A stretch of 23,483 bases of DNA from a virus: positions 1 through 23,483 of the IMG/VR virus record IMGVR_UViG_3300044951_000572; one strand, given 5' to 3'. Of this stretch, positions 1 through 7,132 are shown piece by piece (position 1 is the stretch's first letter; every line of letters starts with the position of its first letter). Below the pieces are notes generated by a model that had not been told where the DNA came from, ran no database searches, and saw nothing but the letters and a program-made list of their open reading frames with translations. A program made the translations under genes and the position numbers.

Positions 1-1
1 C

Positions 2-76
2 ATCTATGTTTGCACTTTTGGTTCCCGCCTAATTGCAGTTGCGCCCCCTGCCCTAGTGGTGGGGGGACTTTTTTAA
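2..76 (+). CDS. 3' end of an upstream gene, possibly major capsid protein (partial)
   Basis: This would be the last 24 codons of a gene that begins left of the window, read in the frame that stops with TAA at 74-76 and containing FGSRLIAVAPPALVVGG. The choice rests on the protein-like look of this frame and on position just before a decoration-like gene, where phage capsid genes usually end. A competing frame stops earlier, at 30-32, and would leave the terminator hairpin at 44-66 non-coding, which is the more usual arrangement. Which frame is used cannot be decided from this fragment, and the capsid identity is inference only. Confidence 0.3.
   Translation: MYVCTFGSRLIAVAPPALVVGGLF
44..76 (+). 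terminator. Intrinsic terminator upstream of decoration-like gene
   Basis: A GC-rich stem pairs 44-52 with 58-66 (CCCCC against GGGGG plus two wobble and two further GC pairs, loop CTAGT) and is followed by ACTTTTTT. It is a textbook hairpin plus T-tract. Only about 20 bases separate it from the next ribosome site, so no independent promoter fits between; it may be a leaky attenuator that lowers expression of downstream genes relative to the upstream one. Confidence 0.65.
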
Positions 77-96
77 CCTAATTAGGAGAAATCAAA

Positions 97-423
97 ATGG
101 CAGCAGCAACCGCAGTCGTTTCCCGCCGTGGTAACGATCAATTTCGTGGCCTTTTTACAGACACTTGGGATGTGGCTTGTACTCTAGATAGCGCCTTAAT
201 CGCTACTACTGCTACGGCAACTGACACAGTGACTGTTCCAGGCGTTGCTTTGGGTGACATGGTTCTTGGTATGTCAGTTGGTGTGAGTGAAGCAGGATTG
301 GTTCGTAGAGCCTATATCTCTGCCGCTAACACTGTGACTATCGTGACCTACAACCCAACAGCAGGTGATGTTAATTTGGCATCAACCACATTGCAACTGG
401 TGATTGGTCGGGCAGTGCTTTAA
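97..423 (+). CDS. Putative head decoration / small virion protein
   Basis: This 108-residue protein is Thr/Val/Ala-rich with alternating beta-type segments (TVTVPGVALGDMV near 43-56, YISAANTVTIVTYNP near 71-85, LASTTLQLVIGR near the end). It resembles the small conserved virion proteins that follow the capsid gene in uncultured marine and freshwater podoviruses; that comparison is from memory. AGGAGA lies a few bases before the ATG. It stands alone between two intrinsic terminators, which suggests separately tuned, high-level expression as expected for a protein present in many copies per head. A role as capsid decoration or head fibre is inferred from position and composition, not from any catalytic motif. 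Confidence 0.6.
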   Translation: MAAATAVVSRRGNDQFRGLFTDTWDVACTLDSALIATTATATDTVTVPGVALGDMVLGMSVGVSEAGLVRRAYISAANTVTIVTYNPTAGDVNLASTTLQLVIGRAVL

Positions 424-427
424 GAAT

Positions 428-455
428 AGGGGGGTTCGTCCCCCCTTTCTTCGTT
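428..455 (+). terminator. Intrinsic terminator after decoration-like gene
   Basis: Seven pairs (A plus six G at 428-434 against six C plus T at 440-446) close a TTCGT loop, followed by TTCTTCGTTTT. The hairpin begins five bases after the stop codon of the preceding gene and precedes the ribosome site of the next one (GGAG at 458-461). The T-tract is interrupted by C and G, so read-through to the following head/tail genes is likely. Confidence 0.65.
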
Positions 456-468
456 TTGGAGTTAATCA

Positions 469-675
469 ATGGCAACTTTTCGCTGTCTTCAGTCTGGTAA
501 CACAGTAAGTTTTACCTTGCAACATGACATTGACTCAATGAAGGGTCATCAAGGTTATGTTCGTATTGACGAGCAAGAAGTGTCTGACATTCCTGATGAA
601 GTGAGGAAAGATACTCCCTTCATGCCGCCAGTTGTAAGGCGCATGGGTCGCCCAAGGAAAGTTGCAAATGTCTGA
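469..675 (+). CDS. Small protein of unknown function with AT-hook-like C-terminus
   Basis: A 68-residue product not assigned to a family. The N-terminal part is mixed (ATFRCLQSGNTVSFTLQHDID), the middle is acidic (RIDEQEVSDIPDEV) and the last 12 residues are basic: RRMGRPRKVANV. GRPRK matches the core of an AT-hook, a minor-groove DNA-binding motif, but short motifs of this kind also arise by chance. The ribosome site is TGGAG about seven bases before ATG. It overlaps the next gene by eight bases. Its place among virion genes suggests a virion-associated or assembly role, which is inference. Confidence 0.6.
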   Translation: MATFRCLQSGNTVSFTLQHDIDSMKGHQGYVRIDEQEVSDIPDEVRKDTPFMPPVVRRMGRPRKVANV

Positions 676-871
676 TATAGACGCTAGAGATTTTGGAAAA
701 CTGGAGGCCCAAGTTGAGGCTCTCCAGGCAGAAGTTCACTCTTTGAGCAAAGATGTTAAAACTTTGTTGGAACTTGCTAACAAAGGCAAAGGTGGGTTTT
801 GGATGGGTATGACTATCGCTTCATTCATGGGCGGTGCGATTACCTTTGTTGCTGATCGTGTCTGGAAATAA
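668..871 (+). CDS. Coiled-coil protein with C-terminal membrane segment (XhlA/holin-accessory-like layout)
   Basis: The start is taken as ATG at 668 because AAGGAAAG lies eight bases upstream; an in-frame TTG at 662 is less likely. The 67-residue product has an N-terminal heptad-type helix (FGKLEAQVEALQAEVHSLSKDVKTLLEL) and a C-terminal hydrophobic segment (GFWMGMTIASFMGGAITFVA). That order, coiled coil then one membrane helix, is the layout of haemolysin XhlA-type holin accessory proteins, but it sits among head genes far from the lysis cassette, so a virion or injection role is equally possible. It overlaps the previous gene by eight bases. Confidence 0.6.
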   Translation: MSDIDARDFGKLEAQVEALQAEVHSLSKDVKTLLELANKGKGGFWMGMTIASFMGGAITFVADRVWK

Positions 872-882
872 AGGAGAACGCT

Positions 883-1068
883 ATGCCTATGGTTGGAAAA
901 AAGAAGTTTCCCTACTCTGAAAAAGGCGAGAAAGAAGCCAAAGAGTACGGCAAGAAAAAGGGTGTTCCTGTGACCATTATGGTTGCGATTGGTAAACCAA
1001 AAGGCTTGCCTATGCGTGGTGGTCGCACTGCTACCAACATGATGAAGAAGTCTTCAAGAGGTAAATAA
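883..1068 (+). CDS. Small lysine-rich conserved phage protein
   Basis: A 61-residue very basic protein opening with MPMVGKKKFPYSEKGEKEAKEYGKKKG, a type I recognise from uncultured marine phage genomes but without known function. AAGGAGAACGCT provides a strong ribosome site. It is the first of four small Lys/Arg-rich products encoded between 883 and 2004, interrupted only by the neutral beta-type gene at 1068. The stop codon overlaps the next ATG (TAATG). Positive charge and position suggest binding to packaged DNA or to the capsid interior; this is inference. Confidence 0.7.
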   Translation: MPMVGKKKFPYSEKGEKEAKEYGKKKGVPVTIMVAIGKPKGLPMRGGRTATNMMKKSSRGK

Positions 1069-1385
1069 TGTCTACATTCCAACTTGACCCCAACCAAGTC
1101 GCTTATGGAGTAGCCAGCCATAGCACAACACAAGTGGCAACAGTAACCAGCAGTAGCGTTCAAATGACTGCTTTTGGTGCTACCACTACTATGATTCGCA
1201 TTGCTTGTAGTCAGGGTCATGCCCACTATGCTATTGGCACTAATCCAACTGCAAGCGTTACAACATCAGCCATGATTCCAAACAATTGCGTTGAAATTGT
1301 GCGAGTAAGTCCTGGACAAAAGATTGCGTTCATCAAGGATGCGGCAATTACCACTTCAACTGTTTCTGTAACGGAATTGGTATGA
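1068..1385 (+). CDS. Small beta-rich putative virion protein
   Basis: This 105-residue protein is rich in Thr, Val, Ser and Ala with no charged clusters. Segments such as IRIACSQGHAHYAIG, MIPNNCVEIVRVSPGQKIAFI and TSTVSVTELV look like strands of a compact beta fold found in small structural proteins of marine-type podoviruses (similarity recalled, not computed). Translation is coupled to the preceding gene through a TAATG overlap, and to the following gene through ATGA. AGAGGT provides a moderate ribosome site. A decoration or head-fibre role is plausible from composition and location only. Confidence 0.65.
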   Translation: MSTFQLDPNQVAYGVASHSTTQVATVTSSSVQMTAFGATTTMIRIACSQGHAHYAIGTNPTASVTTSAMIPNNCVEIVRVSPGQKIAFIKDAAITTSTVSVTELV

Positions 1386-1546
1386 AAACCAAGGCACAAA
1401 AGAAGGTGGGCAAAGTAATGCGTGAATATAAGGAAGGTACTTTGCATTCAGGCAAGGGTGGGAAGGTTGTAAAGAATCCTCGCCAAGCAGTTGCCATTGC
1501 CTTGTCTGAAGCTGGTATGACTAAACCTAAGAAGAAGATGAAATGA
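1382..1546 (+). CDS. DUF6496-like small basic protein
   Basis: A 54-residue gene. The product contains KVMREYKEGTLHSG, then GGKVVKNPRQAVAIALSEAG and ends in a lysine run. The order KVM-E-K-G-LHSG followed by VKN-QA-AIALSEA is the signature I associate with the DUF6496 family, which is common in phages and some bacteria and has no known activity. The ATG overlaps the previous stop (ATGA at 1382-1385) and its own stop overlaps the next ATG, so it is part of a tightly coupled run. The charge suggests DNA or RNA contact, by inference. Confidence 0.7.
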   Translation: MKTKAQKKVGKVMREYKEGTLHSGKGGKVVKNPRQAVAIALSEAGMTKPKKKMK

Positions 1547-1701
1547 AGCCTGGACTTTATGCCAACATCAATGCCAAACAAGCCCGTATCAAGGCTGGTT
1601 CTGGTGAGAAGATGCGGAAGGTAGGGGCCAAGGGTGCGCCTACTGCTGCTGACTTTAAACAAGCTGCAAAGACTGCAAAGAAGGTTAAAAAGGTGAAGTA
1701 G
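1543..1701 (+). CDS. Small basic conserved phage protein (MKPGLYANI type)
   Basis: A 52-residue protein beginning MKPGLYANINAKQARIKAGS and continuing through EKMRKVGAKGAPTAADFKQAA to a lysine-rich tail. This pattern (LYANI, RIKAGSGEKMRK, GAPTA) is recurrent in environmental podovirus genomes; no function is known to me. It begins on an ATGA overlap with the preceding gene and stops directly before the next ATG (TAGATG). Lysine plus arginine make up roughly a third of the residues, so electrostatic binding to DNA inside the head is a reasonable guess and nothing more. Confidence 0.7.
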   Translation: MKPGLYANINAKQARIKAGSGEKMRKVGAKGAPTAADFKQAAKTAKKVKKVK

Positions 1702-2004
1702 ATGAAATCTCCTGTTTGGCAAACAAAAGCTGGTCAAAATCCAAAAGGCGGCTTGAATGCCAAGGGCAGATCATCTTATAATGCGGCAACTGGTGGCAAT
1801 CTCAAAGCACCAGTAAAGTCGGGGGACAACCCTCGCAGAGCAAGTTTCTTGGCTCGAATGGGTGGTAATGATGGCCCTGAGTTCAAGAATGGTGAACCAA
1901 CGAGACTGCTTCTTTCGCTAAAGGCATGGGGTGCTAACTCCAAGGCTGACGCAAAGGCAAAAGCTAAAGCTATATCCGCAAGGAACAAGGCAAAGGCGAA
2001 ATGA
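1702..2004 (+). CDS. DUF6321-like basic protein
   Basis: This 100-residue protein carries the ordered motifs WQTKAGQNPKGGLNAKGRSSY, LKAPVKSGDNPRRASFLARM and LLLSLKAWGANSKADAKAKA, which match the DUF6321 domain of phage proteins (WQ-EGKNP-GGLN-GR, then PRR-SF-ARM, then LRAW). The function of that domain is unknown. The C-terminus is an Ala/Lys helix resembling histone H1-type tails. It starts immediately after the preceding TAG and ends on an ATGA overlap with the next gene. It is the largest of four very basic products encoded in this run. Confidence 0.75.
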   Translation: MKSPVWQTKAGQNPKGGLNAKGRSSYNAATGGNLKAPVKSGDNPRRASFLARMGGNDGPEFKNGEPTRLLLSLKAWGANSKADAKAKAKAISARNKAKAK

Positions 2005-2336
2005 GAGCATTATCAGTTGGTGTTAGTCCTACAGCGGCAGTAGACACAACAGTCTATACCTGTCCAAAGGGCTACTACGCCAAATTTACCGTCATGTATA
2101 TACACAATACAGGCGGCTCTACCAAGCATATAACTGTTCAATGGTATGACGCAAGTGCTAGTACAACCCTTGATATATTGACTGCTCTTGATTTCAGCAC
2201 TAAAGAATATTTGCAGTTTGATGGCAATGCCTACATTGTTTTAGAAGAAGATGACAAAATAAAAATAACTACTCAGGCAGGAAGCTCCTTTAGTTTTATA
2301 GCCACATTTGAACAAGAAGGGTTGGCAAGAGCATGA
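2001..2336 (+). CDS. Small beta-rich putative virion protein
   Basis: A 111-residue protein with alternating strands: VDTTVYTCPKGYYAKFTVMYIHN, STKHITVQWYDASAS and YIVLEEDDKIKITTQAGSSF. This sequence of features is typical of small proteins encoded just before the adaptor gene in environmental podoviruses and suggests a beta-sandwich that decorates the capsid or connects head parts. It starts on an ATGA overlap with the DUF6321-like gene and ends on an ATGA overlap with the adaptor gene, so it is translationally coupled to both. The structural role is inferred from context. Confidence 0.65.
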   Translation: MRALSVGVSPTAAVDTTVYTCPKGYYAKFTVMYIHNTGGSTKHITVQWYDASASTTLDILTALDFSTKEYLQFDGNAYIVLEEDDKIKITTQAGSSFSFIATFEQEGLARA

Positions 2337-2980
2337 CACTACTAGAACTTGTCAACGATGTGTTGATCCGCTTGCGTGAACCAGTTGTAACCACTTTCAA
2401 CGAAACCACCTATTCCACTCTGATTGCCAAGTTTGTCAATGACACAAAGCGTCAGGTTGAAGATGCCTTTGGTTGGAATGCACTTGGTCAAACAGTTACT
2501 GTGACTACTGTAGCTTCAACCCCATCATATTCACTCACTGGTGCTGGTCAAAAGTTTCAGGTGATGGATGCCATCAACACAACCAGTAATGTTGGCTTGA
2601 CTAACATCACATTTGTGGACATGAACCGCAAACAGAACTTTTTGCCCTTGGTCAACTCAATTCCTACAGAATTTACTTTTGATGGAATAGATGGTTCTTA
2701 CGACACCAAAGTCAGCTTGTTCCCAATTCCTGATGGCGTGTACACACTGAAATTCAGTCTGACGATACCCCAGGCAACTTTGGCGGCTGACAGCACTGTT
2801 GTGCTTGTGCCTGATGTAGTTGTTGCTCAAGGTGCGTATGCCAGGGCATTGGTTGAGCGTGGTGAAGATGGTGGATTGTCTTCATCAGAGGCATACACAT
2901 TGTTCCGATCCATGCTCTCTGACTACATTGCTTTAGAGGCAAATCGGTATCCAGAAAATCAGCAATTTGTATCAACATGA
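2333..2980 (+). CDS. Head-tail adaptor protein (SU10-type / gp6-like connector)
   Basis: The 215-residue protein starts with an amphipathic helix (TLLELVNDVLIRLREP), has a second helix (LIAKFVNDTKRQVEDAFGWNAL), a beta-rich centre (TVTVTTVASTPSYSLTGAG; KVSLFPIPDGVYTLKFSLT) and a C-terminal helical pair (VVAQGAYARALVERGEDGG; YTLFRSMLSDYIALEANRYP). This layout is that of the adaptor proteins that form a dodecameric ring below the portal in SU10/phiEco32-like and uncultured podoviruses. It directly precedes the nozzle-like gene and overlaps it by four bases, matching the assembly order portal, adaptor, nozzle. Adaptor assignment is fairly secure; sub-family is from memory. Confidence 0.75.
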   Translation: MTLLELVNDVLIRLREPVVTTFNETTYSTLIAKFVNDTKRQVEDAFGWNALGQTVTVTTVASTPSYSLTGAGQKFQVMDAINTTSNVGLTNITFVDMNRKQNFLPLVNSIPTEFTFDGIDGSYDTKVSLFPIPDGVYTLKFSLTIPQATLAADSTVVLVPDVVVAQGAYARALVERGEDGGLSSSEAYTLFRSMLSDYIALEANRYPENQQFVST

Positions 2981-4533
2981 GCCAGCAAATCCAGACCTTT
3001 TCTGTATCGGCTCCAGGCTTCTTTGGACTCAATACACAAGACTCTCCGCTTGATTTAGCGGCTGGATACGCTGCGATTGCTACAAACTGCGTGATTGACC
3101 AGTACGGGCGCATTGGCTCTCGCAAAGGCTTTTCAAGGGTTAACACATCCTCTGGTAACCTTGGTGCAAACAATGTAACAGTCATCCATGAGTTGGTTCA
3201 GACTGATGGCACTCTGACTGTTTTGTTTGCTGGAAACAACAAGCTATTTAAACTGAGTGGCGCTACTGTTACTGAGTTGACCTATGGGGGGGGAGGTACT
3301 GGCCCCACCATTACCGCAAGCAATTGGCATTGTGCTTCTTTGAATGGAATCACATATTTCTTTCAGTCAGGGTATGACCCACTGATCTATGACCCTGCTG
3401 TAAGCACCACCACATACAGGCGTGTGAGCGAGAAAAGTGGTTATGTTGCGACTGCTCCACAAACCAACATTGTTATCTCTGCCTATGGTCGCTTGTGGAC
3501 TGCTAGTAGCACTGCTGACACTGTAACTGTCTATTTCTCTGACTTACTGGCAGGGCACATCTGGTCAACAGGAACTGCTGGTTCTTTGGACATTTCACGG
3601 GTGTGGCCCAATGGGTCTGATGAGATTACAGGGTTGGCGGCTCACAATGGGTTCTTGTTTATCTTTGGCAAGCGTCAAGTATTGATTTATGCAAATGCGA
3701 CTACCCCATCAAGTCTGTCTCTGAGTGACACCATAAGCAACATTGGTTGCATTGCAAGGGACTCCATTGCCAATACAGGCAGTGATGTGGTTTTCTTGTC
3801 AAACAGTGGTGTGCGCTCATTGCTCAGAACCATTCAAGAGAAGTCTGCACCTTTGCGGGACTTGTCTAAGAATGTGCGCGATGACTTGATGACGATTGTG
3901 AATGCTGAGACATTGGCAAACATCAAGGCAGTCTATTCAGAGTCAAATGCCTTCTACCTGATTAACTTTCCGACTGCAACCCAGACCTATTGCTTTGATA
4001 CCAAGGCGGCATTGCAAGATGGTTCTTCACGGGTAACTGTGTGGGATTCCATCACGCCAACGGCTTTCCTTGCTAAACGCAATGGAGACTTGTTGATTGG
4101 CAAGAATGGTTATGTGGGCAAGTATGGCACTTACCTTGACCATGCAAGCACATACAGATTGCAGTATTTCACCACCTATGCTGACCTGGGTGCGCCCAAT
4201 GTCACATCTATCCTGAAGCGCATTGCTGTAGTAGTGATTGGTGGCTCAAGCCAAGGCTTCATCATCAAGTGGGGATATGACTTCACGGGTCAGTATTACG
4301 CCACCACATTGCAAATTCCTCAGTCTACTGTTGCTGAATATGGTACTGCTGAGTATGGGGCAAATGGTGTTCCTGTTGCTTACTACTCAGATGGCATTTC
4401 TTTGCAGACTTTGGTTGGTCAAACATCAGGTTCTGGCAAGACTGTGCAGACGGGTTATGAAGTGCAGATCAATGGGTATCCTGTGAGCATTCAAAAGATT
4501 GAGATACAAGCCAAGAATGGCAAACTGGTTTAA
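2977..4533 (+). CDS. Tail nozzle / tail tubular protein B-like
   Basis: A 518-residue beta-rich protein. The N-terminus contains FGLNTQDSPLDLAAGYAAIATNCVIDQYGRIGSRKGF, the conserved opening of nozzle-type proteins in environmental podoviruses, where the chain runs from the adaptor ring into the tube. The rest shows repeated strand patterns with Trp/Tyr-rich turns (WTASSTADTVTVYFS, NGFLFIFGKRQVLIYAN, NAFYLINFPTATQTYCFD), consistent with a propeller-like body. It is translated from an ATGA overlap with the adaptor gene. It probably closes the tail exit channel until adsorption. No enzymatic motif was seen. Confidence 0.7.
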   Translation: MSQQIQTFSVSAPGFFGLNTQDSPLDLAAGYAAIATNCVIDQYGRIGSRKGFSRVNTSSGNLGANNVTVIHELVQTDGTLTVLFAGNNKLFKLSGATVTELTYGGGGTGPTITASNWHCASLNGITYFFQSGYDPLIYDPAVSTTTYRRVSEKSGYVATAPQTNIVISAYGRLWTASSTADTVTVYFSDLLAGHIWSTGTAGSLDISRVWPNGSDEITGLAAHNGFLFIFGKRQVLIYANATTPSSLSLSDTISNIGCIARDSIANTGSDVVFLSNSGVRSLLRTIQEKSAPLRDLSKNVRDDLMTIVNAETLANIKAVYSESNAFYLINFPTATQTYCFDTKAALQDGSSRVTVWDSITPTAFLAKRNGDLLIGKNGYVGKYGTYLDHASTYRLQYFTTYADLGAPNVTSILKRIAVVVIGGSSQGFIIKWGYDFTGQYYATTLQIPQSTVAEYGTAEYGANGVPVAYYSDGISLQTLVGQTSGSGKTVQTGYEVQINGYPVSIQKIEIQAKNGKLV

Positions 4534-4542
4534 GGAAGAAAC

Positions 4543-4818
4543 ATGGCAAATTACACCAAAACCACCAACTTTGCGGCTAAAGATGCTTTGTCGCCAGGGA
4601 ATGCAAGCAAGGTTGTCAAGGGAACTGAGATTGATACTGAGTTCACCAACATTGCCACTGCCATTGCAACCAAGGCAGATGGAACCTTCACCAATTTCAG
4701 CTTTGTTGAGAGTGGGTCTAATCTGCTTATTCGTCACTCAGGAACTGATGTAATGAAGATTGACAGTTCAGGTAACTTGACTGTGTTGGGCAACATCGTG
4801 GCTAACGGCACTGTTTGA
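4543..4818 (+). CDS. Short tail-fibre-base-like protein
   Basis: The 91-residue protein opens with ANYTKTTNFAAKDALSPGNASKVVKGTEIDTEFTNIATAI, which strongly resembles the N-terminal anchoring region of tail fibres in uncultured podoviruses; those proteins normally continue for several hundred residues. Here it ends after a short beta segment (IRHSGTDVMKIDSSGNLTVLGNIVANGTV) typical of the repeats that start fibre shafts. Either a minimal tail appendage or a fibre truncated after its anchor is possible. GGAAGAAAC gives a good ribosome site. Its place after the nozzle gene agrees with attachment of fibres to the tail. Confidence 0.6.
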   Translation: MANYTKTTNFAAKDALSPGNASKVVKGTEIDTEFTNIATAIATKADGTFTNFSFVESGSNLLIRHSGTDVMKIDSSGNLTVLGNIVANGTV

Positions 4819-4828
4819 GATAAACATA

Positions 4829-7123
4829 ATGCCTGAAAACATTATTCCAAAAGTTGGAACTCCTACTTGGAACTATGCCTATGAGGACAATAGGTTAGCA
4901 AGTGTTACTGGAGAAGACGGGAAAGAGTATTTCTTTGTTCCGCAAAGCTATGTCCAAAAAGGACAGGTTTTGGGAGACTTTCAACAATACAATAAAAAGT
5001 TTCTTGACCCAAATACATTCAAAAATGCAGTTGCATTTGAGTTGCCAGAAGGGATGCAATCAAGGCTAGAGAACAAAGGCTTTCTTTGGCCTGCTGATGA
5101 ATTCAATAAATTAGGGTTAGAGCAATATGGCGGCTATACCATTGATGCAAATAATCCGCCAATTGTTGGTTTAGGAAATCCGCATCCAAGTATGCAAGTT
5201 GGTGCGCCAATTTCATACATTACACAACCAAAACTTGCCCCTGGTGGTGAGCGTGTTCAACAAGATTGGATAACGGCGGCTGATGGTCGCCAGGGTGGGT
5301 TGGGTCAATATGCGTATTACAAATACCAAGGCCCATTAGCTGATGCCGCCCGTGGTGGATTACAGGCAATTGGCCCACTTGCTCCGATTTTGTTGGAATA
5401 TGCGGCTCCTGGCATGGGACTAGGCTTTGCCTATTCTGCCGGAAATGCTGCTGGTAAATTGGCAACTGGTCAGCCTGGAGCCGCTGAGTCATTAGCAACA
5501 TCTGTTGTTTTGTCTCAATTGGGTGTTGGGTCTGGTGTTGCAGAAGCCACTGGTTCTACTGTTGCTGGTCAAGTTGCCCAAAGCACTGCCACAGGATTGC
5601 TAACTGGTAAAACGCCAGAACAAGCACTTACTGGTGCCGTACAAGGCGTTGCAATTGATAGCCTTATGCCAAACCAAGGCGCAACAGTAAAGACAGAACA
5701 AGAGGTTCTTGCTGGACAACAGGATTTGCAGAATCAGTTGGCTCCTTTTGAGGTAGACACAACTGCATCATCATTTGACACAAAAGACATTATTAATGAT
5801 GGTTCTGGATTCACACCACCTACACCAACACCGCAAACACCGATTACTGGAAATACTGGAGGAAATATGGCAACCTACGATGAAGAGATGAATGCTCCTG
5901 CGACTGAGCTAGAGGATACTACTCCTTTTAATTACACTCCTGAAGAACAGCAATTGATTTATCAGTTGGCGCAAGAAGCTGGTGGTACTCAAAACATCAG
6001 TGATGCGTATGCTGCACTTACTCAAGCCGCACAACAAACAGCAACTCAGTCTGGGCTAAAAGTTGGTGATGTATTGAAGTTTTTTCAATCTAATCCAAAT
6101 GTAACAAAAGGATTGGTTACTGCTGGAATTAGTACTGCTGGTGGTTTATTGAGGAATCAAGCCAATGTAGAGGCTGCACGAATCTCTGCTCAAGCAATGC
6201 GGGATGCGGCAGCAACAGCGGCAGAAGCACAGAAGTTTCGTCCTGTTGGCGTTACCACGCGCTTTGGCGCATCACAGTTTGGGTTTGATCCTACAACTGG
6301 TCAATTGACAAGTGCTGGTTATCAGTTAACACCAGAACTCAAGGCGATGCAAGACCGCATCATGGCTTTGTCTGGTCAAGGCTTGACTGAGGCAGAACAA
6401 GCTGGTGGTCGGTATGCTCCTTTGACTACTGGCGCACAGGGCTTGTTTAGTTTGGGTCAACAGTATCTGGCTAAGTCTCCAGAGCAAGCTGCTGCTGATT
6501 ACATGGCTAAACAACAAAACTTGTTGGCCCCTAGCCGTGAGCGTGAATTTGCTCAACTGCAAAACAGATTATTTCAAACGGGTCGTGGTGGCTTATCTGT
6601 TGGTGGCACTGGTATGCGCCCAGGTGGTGGTGAAGGTCTACGGGCGGCATCTCCTGAGATGGAAGCCTACTACAACGCTTTGGCCCAACAGGATGCTCAA
6701 TTGGCTGCACAAGCACAGACAGAAGGACAGAGACAAGTTCAATTTGGCGCTGGGTTGTTAGGAACTGGCTCTAACTTACTTGGGTCTTATAGAGAAGGTT
6801 TAACAGGTGCTTACTCGCCATTCAGCACTGGCATTGGTGTGGGTTCAGCACTAGAGTCCTTGGGCCAAGCACCTTTGGACATTGGCGCACAGTTGGGTGG
6901 TAGGTCTGCCCAGGCTGGTGCTAATGTTGGACGAACATTGTTTGAGGGTGGTATTGCTGGAGCCAGAACGACTCAGGCGGCATCTGGTGTTAGTCCTTTT
7001 GGAACTGCATTGACCAGATTTGCAGATAGTCCTGAAGCACAACAAGCATTGCTTGGAATGTTTACTGGTGGCACAGAATATGGAACTGACACTCGTAGAT
7101 ACAACAGAGACACAAATTTCTAA
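4829..7123 (+). CDS. Large internal virion / ejection-type protein, possibly fused
   Basis: A 764-residue Ala/Gly/Gln-rich protein. Residues 1-170 are a mixed domain rich in Tyr and Trp, about 177-215 form a small-residue hydrophobic stretch (GPLAPILLEYAAPGMGLGFA), then a Pro/Thr linker near 331-340 leads into a helical C-terminal part (EAARISAQAMRDAAATAAEA; QDAQLAAQAQTEGQRQVQFG) and a glycine-rich end. Such composition is typical of podoviral proteins stored in the head and ejected with the DNA. The ribosome site at the annotated start is weak, whereas a strong one precedes in-frame Met347, so a separate 418-residue product or an old gene fusion is possible. Exact family not recognised. Confidence 0.6.
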   Translation: MPENIIPKVGTPTWNYAYEDNRLASVTGEDGKEYFFVPQSYVQKGQVLGDFQQYNKKFLDPNTFKNAVAFELPEGMQSRLENKGFLWPADEFNKLGLEQYGGYTIDANNPPIVGLGNPHPSMQVGAPISYITQPKLAPGGERVQQDWITAADGRQGGLGQYAYYKYQGPLADAARGGLQAIGPLAPILLEYAAPGMGLGFAYSAGNAAGKLATGQPGAAESLATSVVLSQLGVGSGVAEATGSTVAGQVAQSTATGLLTGKTPEQALTGAVQGVAIDSLMPNQGATVKTEQEVLAGQQDLQNQLAPFEVDTTASSFDTKDIINDGSGFTPPTPTPQTPITGNTGGNMATYDEEMNAPATELEDTTPFNYTPEEQQLIYQLAQEAGGTQNISDAYAALTQAAQQTATQSGLKVGDVLKFFQSNPNVTKGLVTAGISTAGGLLRNQANVEAARISAQAMRDAAATAAEAQKFRPVGVTTRFGASQFGFDPTTGQLTSAGYQLTPELKAMQDRIMALSGQGLTEAEQAGGRYAPLTTGAQGLFSLGQQYLAKSPEQAAADYMAKQQNLLAPSREREFAQLQNRLFQTGRGGLSVGGTGMRPGGGEGLRAASPEMEAYYNALAQQDAQLAAQAQTEGQRQVQFGAGLLGTGSNLLGSYREGLTGAYSPFSTGIGVGSALESLGQAPLDIGAQLGGRSAQAGANVGRTLFEGGIAGARTTQAASGVSPFGTALTRFADSPEAQQALLGMFTGGTEYGTDTRRYNRDTNF
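5858..5869 (+). promoter_or_regulatory. Internal ribosome binding site and in-frame start in the ejection-type gene
   Basis: GGAGG at 5858-5862 is followed after four bases by ATG at 5867-5869, in frame with the surrounding gene (codon 347). It lies just after the Pro/Thr-rich linker, exactly where a second domain would begin. Gly-Gly-Asn-Met coding could produce this by chance, but it is a better ribosome site than the one at the annotated start of the whole gene. Confidence 0.4.
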
Positions 7124-7132
7124 GGAATAATT

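Noticed and set aside
912-1226. 104-residue leftward frame opposite the small virion genes
   Set aside because: Out of keeping with the coupled rightward genes and without recognisable features.
1348-1737. 129-residue leftward frame opposite the basic mini-genes
   Set aside because: It is the complement of lysine-rich coding (giving Phe/Leu runs) and has no ribosome site or motif.
2754-3185. 143-residue leftward frame opposite the adaptor and nozzle genes
   Set aside because: No ribosome site, Cys/Pro/His/Gln-rich composition typical of an antisense shadow, and both opposite genes are convincing.
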